The notes below the pieces were generated by a model, which was given only the letters and a program-made list of their open reading frames with translations, was not told where the DNA came from and did not search any database. From the NCBI GenBank assembly GCA_958510875.1, contig OY294068.1, forward strand, positions 75,308,633 to 75,372,632: a stretch of 64,000 nt of DNA, given 5' to 3'. The translations under genes and the position numbers were made by a program. Origin of the DNA: Endomychus coccineus (taxonomy: Eukaryota > Arthropoda > Insecta > Coleoptera > Endomychidae). How positions within the stretch are numbered: the stretch's first letter is position 1; each line of letters starts with the position of its first letter. Below are positions 56,836 to 64,000 of this stretch, one piece after another.

Positions 56836-57461
56836 TTACTTATATATTACGTTGTTTCGTTGTTTGCAAAACATGTGGAATTCTCTCTCTTTTATCAGCT
56901 GGATTCTAGTTTTCTGCGTTATCTCAGTTTTTGCAGGGAAAATTGGTATTTTTCGAAAATTAATTTTCTCATTTGATTGTAGAAAAACTAGCTGGTCTAG
57001 CTACAGAATTCAATATGCTTTTAGAAGATTTTAATATTTTCTACTTACAGTATCAGATGTCATCATTTTGTGCTGGTAAAAAAAGTCACCAGAGTTTGAA
57101 AATCGATAGATCAAATAATCATTTCCACGCGGGCGAAACGAATAATTGACTTTTTTCGAAAAAAAAACACAAAATGGACCCTGTTACTCTATTTTTATTC
57201 TGTTAATATGTTTTGTCTAATTTCTTGACTCTGTATGTTACGTATGTATGATTGGAATTAACGTCATTAATGACACTTGATGACAGTCGATGAGTTAATA
57301 AAAAAGTAAAAAGATTTGGTACAATTTTCTTCAGTAACCCAGCAAATTATTAATCTTTTCGAAGACATCGACGAGGTTTAGCCAGCAGACAGCTACATTG
57401 GTCCTTTGAGCCGGATTCTGAGGAAATTTGTCGAAAAATTTGTTCATCTCAATCTTCAAAG
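56836..57461 (+). other. Leader region of BEL-2, possible 5' LTR
   Basis: 'attggtcctttgagccggat' at about 57398-57417 is a typical leader phrase of insect BEL and gypsy elements ahead of gag. A 5' LTR beginning near 57180 (tgttactctattttt) is possible but unproven, as no 3' LTR is left to compare. Confidence 0.45.
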
Positions 57462-57780
57462 ATGAGCAGCGAGAAAGCAACAGGAGCTGTAAGAAAAAAG
57501 CACGATACCAGACTTCGGAGACGAGCGAAAACGTTAGAAAACTTACCTGATGAAGTTCAGTTCGGAGATGGAATTGCGTCATTACATGCAAATGATGAAA
57601 ATGATAAAAAATCTATTATTTCTAGTCAAAAACGAAGAGTAACAAAACATCTTCCAGCTTGGCACAAAGACGAAAGATTGAAATGGAGTTGATAGCAGAA
57701 AGGGAGATTCTCGAGCTAGATATAAAATTGGTGATGAAGAAATTGGCCCTCGACAAACTGAGAATACAAGCGTAGGTGGT
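57462..57780 (+). pseudogene. BEL-2 gag N-terminus
   Basis: The ATG at 57462 starts MSSEKATGAVRKKHDTRLRR, a basic N-terminus. After a frameshift near 57680 it continues as a charged coiled coil (EMELIAEREILELDIKLVMK). Both are usual for BEL gag. Confidence 0.55.
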
Positions 57781-57949
57781 TCCAATAATAGTGATGAACA
57801 TGAAAGTTTGTCAAATGGCTCTGTCAAGGTAAGAAATTGGTTGAAATTTTGTGACAATTCAGATGAAAACGAGGTATTGAATGACAAAAAAGAAAATTTG
57901 ACAAACGTGAAAAGCTATCTCGGGAAGCGGTAAGTGAACATGTGAACAT

Positions 57950-58985
57950 GAACGGTGAGTTTACTCATGATTTGCATAGATCCGACATCGATTTGGGGGC
58001 AATAGCAATTCGCAGACATGCAATCGATAGATCGTTGCCAGATTTTGGTGGAAATCCATCTGAATGGTAAGTTTTTATTAATGAGTTTTATGAAACTACA
58101 GAATTGTGTAATTATTCTGATAGTGAAAACTTGATTCGTCTTAGAAAATGTTTGAAAGGTGAAGCTAGGGAGTCGGTGAAAATGCTTCTGATTTCACACA
58201 AAAATTTCCCTGAAATTATCGACACCTTAAAAACGTACTATGGTCGCCCTGAATTAATTATTAAATATTTGATTGATCAGGTGCGAGTGACACCTTCCCC
58301 TAAAGACTATAAACCTGAAACTATAGTTAGGTATGCCACTTCATTATGTAATTTAGTAACGGCGGTGAAGCATCTACAGAATGAAGTATATCTGAAGAGT
58401 CCACTTCTTTTAGAAGAATTCGTTGGGAATTTGACTGTCAACTTGAAGCAGCAATGGGCATTTCATGCTGTCAAACTGAAAGAAGTGACATTGTTGAATT
58501 TTTCGGACTGGTTAAAAGAGGTAGGAAGGGCTTCTAGTCTTCTTTGCAACACTGGGCATAAAAACGATCGCCACCGGCCACATAAAAAATCAGATTCTGT
58601 TTTTATGTCGGAAGGGAAAAATACAAAAAACTATAATTGCGAGAAGTGCCGATGTTGTGACAAAAAAAGCCATTATTTGGAAAAATGTCCCAAGTTTCAA
58701 GAAATGACTGTGAACGACCGTTGGACTTACGTTACTAAAAACAAACTTTGCATTTCTTATCTTAAATCGAACCATCGTAAGAATTCATGTTTTTACAAAA
58801 AGGAATGTGGGAAAAATAACTGCAAATTTAGACATAATAATTTGTTACACAAAGATGTAGAAACTGAGATTACAAGAGAAGTTTTGAACGCCATAGATGA
58901 TAGTTTGCCGAACAATACATTACCGGAACCGGTTCAAATTCACCAGAAGGTCCGCATGGTAAAATATTTGTATACGCCTTACTAG
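57950..58985 (+). pseudogene. BEL-2 gag DUF1759 and zinc knuckles
   Basis: A lead-in near 58010-58070 reads AIDRSLPDFGGNPSEW, then a stop. The main frame from 58104 has LIRLRKCLKGEARESVKMLL and LLEEFVGNLTVNLKQQW (DUF1759 gag), then Cys/His clusters: CEKCRCCDKKSHYLEKC, KLCISYLKSNHRKNSC, and CGKNNCKFRHNNLLH. The knuckles resemble the BEL series, with the expected CxxC of the second reduced to CISYLK. The frame is lost at about 58985, just before the protease. Confidence 0.8.
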
Positions 58986-59572
58986 ACGAAGGTTCTCCTG
59001 TAACTTTAGTAGACAATGAATTAGCAAAGGAAATTGGTTTGAAAGGTCCCATTGAGCCCCTTTGCATGCAATGGACGAATGAGCAGACACAAACTGACAA
59101 TAACTCACAAAGAGTGAACTTACGAATAAGTGGCACCTATTCAGGTGCAAAATCATATGAGTTAACGGACGTTAGAACACCCAGTCACCTTAGTTTACCC
59201 ATACAATCTTTAGATATGGATATAATTGTCCAGAATTGGCCTCATCTTAAGAATATTCCGATAAATTCATTCGACAATATTAGACCTAAAATTCTCATAG
59301 GAACGGACAACTACGATTTGACAATGCCACGAAGTTTCGTAGAAAGTGACAGACATGCTCCAAAAGCCACTTTGACTAAATTAGGATGGGTTATCAACGG
59401 CAGAATATTTTCTGGCAAGGTAAACTGTAATTTTACTTTCCATATTTGCGAAAAGACATTCGATGATGATATACTGCATGCTTTAGTTAAACAATCCTTT
59501 AAATTAGATGATCATGAAATCAGGGAAAAGATATTTCATTCTCTAGAGATGACGAATATGCTCTTTCTATAA
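58960..59572 (+). pseudogene. BEL-2 aspartic protease region
   Basis: YALLDEGSPVTLVDNELAKE around 58970-59030 is the protease start with LLDEGS for LLDSGS. The frame 59039-59572 continues to PKILIGTDNYDLTMPRSFVE and KATLTKLGWVINGRI, the conserved segment between protease and RT in BEL/Pao. It stops at 59572. Confidence 0.8.
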
Positions 59573-60013
59573 TGAAGCCCACTACAAAACGAATGGGTGA
59601 CCTTTTTGAGACAGGTCTTTTATGGAAAAACGCCTCTGAACCGATGCCAGAAAGTAAGACAGTGGCACTCAATCGTTTGCATTGCCAAGAAAGGAAAATG
59701 GATAGGGATCGTGTTTTAGGAGAAGCCTATTGCAAGAAAATTGACGACTACTTTATGAAAGGATATCTAAAAGAAGTCGGACAGGAGGAATCAACGGGCA
59801 CAGGAAAGAAGTGGTATTTGCCGCATTTTGCTGTGTTTAACAGCAACAAACCACGGATTGAGCCTAAACGACATGCTACTGCCTGGTCCAGATTTATTGA
59901 CACCTTTACTGAATGTTCTTTGGACTTTCCGACAGAAAAAAATTGCATTTTCGGGAGACATTTCGGAAATGTTCCATCAAGTCCAGGTGAGGAAAGATTG
60001 GATTTCTGAATAA
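59572..60013 (+). pseudogene. BEL-2 reverse transcriptase N-terminal part, core deleted
   Basis: Reads FETGLLWKNASEPMPESKTV, GEAYCKKIDDYFMKGYLKEV and WYLPHFAVF, the RT entry region. One frameshift follows near 59850, and in the new frame IAFSGDISEMFHQVQVRKDW holds the first catalytic aspartate. Right after it the sequence jumps to the segment after the RT (LLQDLWRDKIGW). About 200 residues with the YVDD box are therefore missing. Confidence 0.8.
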
Positions 60014-60024
60014 TTTTATAGTTC

Positions 60025-60632
60025 AAGGAAAGATACTTTTACAAGATTTGTGGCGTGATAAAATTGGCTGGGATGATAAAATTACAGAAAAATGTTACAA
60101 GAAGTGGAAATATTGGCTAGAAAAATTAAAACTAGTTGCTGATATCAGGATACCCAGATGCTATTCGTTCAATTTTTCCACTGCTAGATCTGTTCAGTTG
60201 CACGTCTTCTGCGATTCAAGTAAAGAAGCTTATGCTACGGTGGTATATTTGAGGATTGAATGCGAAGTGGGAATAGAAATATCATTTGTATCATCAAAAT
60301 GTAAAGTTTGTCCTTTGAAATCTACTACCATTCCCCGTTTGGAATTACAAGCGGCTGTTATGGGGTGCAAATTGGCTAGTCGCATTAAAAGCACCCTTGA
60401 AATAAAAATAGATGAAACTTTCATGTGGACTGATTCCACAATAGTCCTCAGCTGGATACGATCTGATAAATTAAAATTCAAACAGTTTGTATCTAATAGA
60501 ATCAAAATAATCCTAGAGAATTCAAATCGCTCCAATTGGCTTCGGGTACCGACAGAAATGAATTCCGCTGATGAAGCCACACGGCTTGAATTCACCAGAT
60601 GTTTGGTTGACAGGGCCAACTTTCTTACGTAG
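60025..60632 (+). pseudogene. BEL-2 connection and RNase H
   Basis: WRDKIGWDDKITEKCYKKWK, then RNase H motifs LHVFCDSSKEAYATVVYL, TTIPRLELQAAVMGCKLA and FMWTDSTIVLSWIRS. The catalytic acidic residues are in place. It ends in a frameshift: the junction to the next part overlaps from 60571 in another frame. Confidence 0.8.
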
Positions 60633-61322
60633 TCCACTAGAATGTTGGCCAAAAGAAATAAATACAACTATCTTAGATGAAACTGAAATGAAAAAACAGT
60701 TTTTGGGAGCGATTTTCGAGAAAACTTACGAACTTTCACAATCTTTACCTGAATGTGGCAGATTTTCATCTTGGGTGAGACTCGTTAAGGCAACGGCTTG
60801 GATGTTGCGATTTGTGAAACGTTGTCGCCAAGAACTCAATCCAAACAATGAACTTTCTGTTGACGAAATGAAGCGGTGGAAACAAGTACAATTCGAATCG
60901 TATCCAGATGACTGGACTTCTCTTAAATCTGGAGAAAATCTGAGACAAAGTAATTTAAGAAGCTTATGTCCATATCTTGACAAATTTGATGTTATGCGAG
61001 TGAGAAGCAGAATAGATGCAGATGTCCCAGGTTTTGAAAAACACCCTGTCATAATGGATTCAAAACACAACTTCACTAAGCTACTCGTTTTGTTCTACCA
61101 TGAAAAATATAACCATCTCAATCGAAATATGGTTATGAATGAGATACGACAAAAGTACTGGATAACTGGATTGAGTGGCTTAGCCAAGAAGATTTGGGGC
61201 GAGATTGTCAAAAATGCAAGAATATGAAATCATCACCAATGACTTCAAGAATGGGAAATCTACCAATCGGAAGAACATCACCCTTTGTCAAACCATTTAC
61301 TTACTGTGGATTGAATTATTTT
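60571..61322 (+). pseudogene. BEL-2 integrase N-terminal part, cut by PLE
   Basis: GPTFLRSPLECWPKEI, then the zinc-binding region with HEKYNHLNRNMVMNEIRQKY and, after a frameshift near 61200, CKNMKSSPMTSRM and LPIGRTSPFVKPFTYCGLNY. It stops at GLNYFGW where the PLE begins. The DDE core beyond the first aspartate region is missing. Confidence 0.78.
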
Positions 61323-62382
61323 GGTTGGTGAACAATATTTTGGACAAATATTCGGCACAGCAATGGGATCTCCTATTTCAGGTACCATTGCTAACCTCGT
61401 TATGGAGTGCCTTGAGGAATCTGTTATGAGTTCATTAGATTTTCGGCCTGTATTCTTTAAACGGTATATAGACGATTTCCTTATGTGTGTTCCCAACGAT
61501 AAAATTCAATATGTAATTGATAAATTTAACAATTTTCACTGTAAACTTCAATTCACTTGTGAAATAGAATTAAACAATAACATAAATTTCCTTGATATGA
61601 ACATTAGGCATGATGCTGATGGAAAAATAAAAACCTCTTGGTTTACTAAAGAAGTATGGTCTCAACGTTATCTTCACTTCAATTCCGTTGCACCAGCTTG
61701 TTATAAAAAAAGTGTCATAAACAGCCTTACAGATCGCGCGATAAAATTGTCCCACGCAGATGACCGCCCCAAAAATTTAAAAATTGTTCGTACTACACTA
61801 GAATTGAATGGCTACCCAAAAACTTTTTTCAATCCTATCATTAAAGAAAGAATAAACAAAATCTATAATGGTTCGTCTAATAAAAATAACATAAAAGGTA
61901 ATACAGACAATTTTATAACTCTACCTTACATTCTGGAGACCTCAGAGAAAATCAAAAAATGTTTGAAAAAGTATGATATAAATGTTGCGCATAAACCTAC
62001 TAACTGTGTTGGGAAATATTTCTCAAATCTAAAACCGTTAATACCCAAAGATAAACAAACCCACACAGTGTATAAATTGAATTGTTTAGATTGTGATGGA
62101 ACCTATACTGGAATCTCTAAACAATATTTACAAAAAAGAATGTACGGCCATAAATATAGCACAAGAAATAACAACTTAGAAAATTCCACCGCCCTTGCTA
62201 AGCATTGCTTTGATTATAACCATCAATTTGATTACAAAAATGTTAATATCTTAACTAAGGAAACCAATTATTATAAAAGATCTATCCTGGAGATGATTCA
62301 CATAAAACGGCACCCCAAATCTGTAAATCATAGGGTAGACACACAAAATCTAAGTCATATTTATACTAATTTGATTAAATAA
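61323..62382 (+). pseudogene. Penelope RT C-terminal part plus GIY-YIG endonuclease
   Basis: An open frame of about 353 codons. The RT has GTAMGSPISGTIAN and the YIDDFLM catalytic box (residues about 57-62), then the NFLDMNI block. The linker has TTLELNGYPKTFF. The endonuclease starts at VYKLNCLDCDGTYTGISKQY (GIY-YIG variant with CxxC), with KRMYGH and, further on, HCFDYNHQFDYKN. PLEs use the two activities for target-primed reverse transcription, often at chromosome ends. The frame is intact from the truncation to the stop, which suggests a young insertion. The N-terminal RT part is missing, and the apparent ATG is not native. Confidence 0.85.
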
Positions 62383-62787
62383 TCTCTTGCAAATTCTTAC
62401 ATACGTCTTTATAAGTGTAGAAAATGTTTTTAGGAAGAATTCGTAATAGTTATTTCCCAGTACAGGCCTGAAACCGTTCTTAAGGGCCTTGTCATAAATC
62501 CTACACATCTGGTTTCGAAAGTAGATACTTGACAAATAACTTCGTTCTTCTCATTTGTTGTGAGAATACCAATCAATATGCACTCATATATTTTATTAAT
62601 ATTACTGAATAGCGGATTCTTACTACAAAAAAATAATTTTTTATACATTAATTCTGACGATACAATTCGATTATTCGTGGTTCTGTTCGTTTCGACGGCG
62701 TGGGCTCTTTTAATTGAAGTTTAATTGTGCGATTTGGACGCTTGTGCTATAATTAGTTTTAATAAACCCCCTTTTTAGACATAGTGA

Positions 62788-62829
62788 GTCTTCTGATGAT
62801 GGTCGTGAGACCGAAACGTACGTAAAGAC
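62788..62829 (+). ncRNA. Hammerhead ribozyme of PLE tail
   Basis: Identical in core and stems to 36543-36584: GTCTT/AAGAC stem I, CTGATGA, GGTC/GACC stem II, GAAA and palindromic CGTACG. It lies in the tail of the intact-frame PLE and is the best candidate for activity. Confidence 0.75.
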
Positions 62830-63076
62830 GAATAGTTAAAACAAAGTGTTATTGTGACCTATTTCCCGAGAATTTTTATATATAATTCATACTGGGTCAA
62901 GAATCTTATTACCATAAGATAGTAATGGGAAGCAACTATTAATAATCGTAGGATGACTGGACTAGAATGTAAGTGAATTAAATCGCTGTTTTATAAATTG
63001 TGGGGTGTAACAGGATCATGATACACCCTATTATCACCTTTAGTTTTGAAGGAAATTCTTCGAAATTTGGGGTATC

Positions 63077-64000
63077 CTATATATTGATGAGCGGCACTTC
63101 TTGACATAGAACTGATTTTTGCGAAAAATGATCAATAATATTGTCATAAAATGTATCATTTTGTTTTAAGTGTTTTACTAAATCTTTTTCAATAGATATT
63201 AAACTAACATTGTATAAACGATTTTGGCCCATTGTATTTCGCATGTAAGTTTTAATTCGTTTGAGTCGAAAATGATCTCTCCACCGATGCCGGCGTGACA
63301 GGAATGGTAACTGTGAAACAAAGTAGTTTATGAAACTGAGGTAAAACTTGTTGCAAATCATTGTCTATCATATATTTTATCATATCGGCGTGACTGTCGT
63401 ACTGGCCTAAAATATATTTATCCGAGTATACAACGCATAATTCATTGTGCGTGCTATTTTATCAAAAAATTTAATTTTAGAACTAAGTTGTCTAAAAGTG
63501 TATTGGGAAACTGTGAATTTATGTTGTAAAATTTGAAAAATAAGATCAGTTTGTTCAAATATTAATTTAAAAGTATCAAGAAAAAACAAAAATTCTTCAT
63601 TTTCTAAATAAGATTTTAAACCAACAGCAGCATTCAATGAAACCTGATCTGTTGAAAAGTCATCACTGTTTAATATAAAATCAAATATTTCAATTAATTT
63701 GTCTTTATTTTTATGGATGGTAAACACTGCACGTGATGTAAAATTCCATCGAGTTGGAGCATTACAGGGAATTCTGTTTCCTACTGTGTTATTTAAAACT
63801 TCAGTTCGTTTGGTGGATTTGCTAAAAAAAAATGAAAATGACGATAAGTTGGAAAAATAATTCTAACTTCCTTAATGGAACTACATGCATTACTTAAAAC
63901 CAAATTCATGTTGTGAGCGTAACAATGGGTGAAAATAGCCTGAGGCGAAACTGATTTTATTTTTGTTTGAAGACCGTTTAAATGTCCTGCCATTACAGAT
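63077..64000 (-). pseudogene. hAT-type transposase (ZMYM1-like), broken and cut by window end
   Basis: Minus-strand frames 63993-63793, 63727-63407 and 63361-63077 follow one another with stops between. The first has AGHLNGLQTKIKSVSPQAIF and THCYAHNMNLVLSNAC, a block typical of the hAT/ZMYM1-like RNase H fold. The last ends with a leucine-rich KDLVKHLKQNDTFYDNIIDH, the start of the C-terminal dimerisation region. The N-terminus lies beyond 64000. A hAT-like end at 55050 may belong to it. Confidence 0.75.

Larger units (their letters stand above)
57180..61322 (+). mobile_element. BEL/Pao LTR retrotransposon (BEL-2), defective
   Basis: Gag, protease, part of RT, RNase H and the start of integrase lie in order in broken frames. 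The RT core is deleted near 60010-60030. The element is cut in the integrase at about 61322 by the Penelope-like element, and no BEL sequence resumes after that. Confidence 0.85.
61323..62900 (+). mobile_element. Penelope-like element, 5' truncated
   Basis: Begins within the RT (EQYFGQIFGTAMGSPISG), runs through the GIY-YIG endonuclease to a stop at 62382, then a ~500-bp tail with a hammerhead and 'gtgacctatttcccgagaat'. It joins BEL-2 integrase on the left. It is the most complete PLE in the window. Confidence 0.88.

Overview
The window is AT-rich, intron-containing animal DNA, almost certainly from an insect. It holds insect-type gustatory receptor (Gr) exons, a CCR4-NOT subunit 10 gene split by small introns, and many arthropod transposons (mariner, BEL/Pao, Penelope-like, MULE, hAT and P-like elements, and LINEs). 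A beetle is my best guess from the Gr and transposon types, but the order is not proven. Host genes take up only a few kilobases; most of the rest is transposon sequence of different ages, often nested.

Layout: 1-3 kb has a Penelope-like element (PLE) tail with a hammerhead ribozyme and a FLYWCH-type MULE. Large Gr first exons on the + strand lie at 3033-3821 (lacking its N-terminus), 8939-9871, 23154-24086 and 32422-33375. The second and third sit in a tandem segmental duplication (about 6.5-10.7 and 20.8-24.9 kb) that also carries a LINE and a mariner. Between the duplicates lie a BEL/Pao element (13.1-17.7 kb) and a broken mariner relative. From 27.1 to 31.7 kb is a nest of inverted repeats. 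The only two C-terminal Gr exons I found are at 34250-34402 and 39706-39768 and encode the diagnostic TM7 end TTYIIILIQL. All four first exons stop at a phase-0 donor that fits this acceptor. The simplest reading is one locus with alternative first exons, as in Drosophila Gr23a, Gr28b and Gr39a.

From 34.7 to 42 kb there are three copies of an unidentified intron-bearing repeat (here U), PLE copies and a dimeric satellite. From 43.5 to 50.5 kb, on the - strand, are five 5' exons of CNOT10 (about 233 codons). Its remaining exons were not found, so the Gr cluster may lie inside a CNOT10 intron or beyond its 3' part. At 51025-53204, about 0.5 kb upstream of the CNOT10 start, lies a P-element-like transposon with perfect 36-bp terminal repeats, an 8-bp target duplication and a broken THAP gene. 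From 55 kb to the end are a LINE, a second BEL/Pao lacking its reverse-transcriptase core, a 5'-truncated PLE with reverse transcriptase, GIY-YIG and hammerhead, and part of a hAT transposase. These may all be nested in one hAT element.

How the parts relate: the Gr exons form a chemosensory receptor locus expanded by tandem duplication and loaded with transposons. CNOT10 is an unrelated housekeeping gene transcribed towards it. The mobile elements explain most of the remaining structure.
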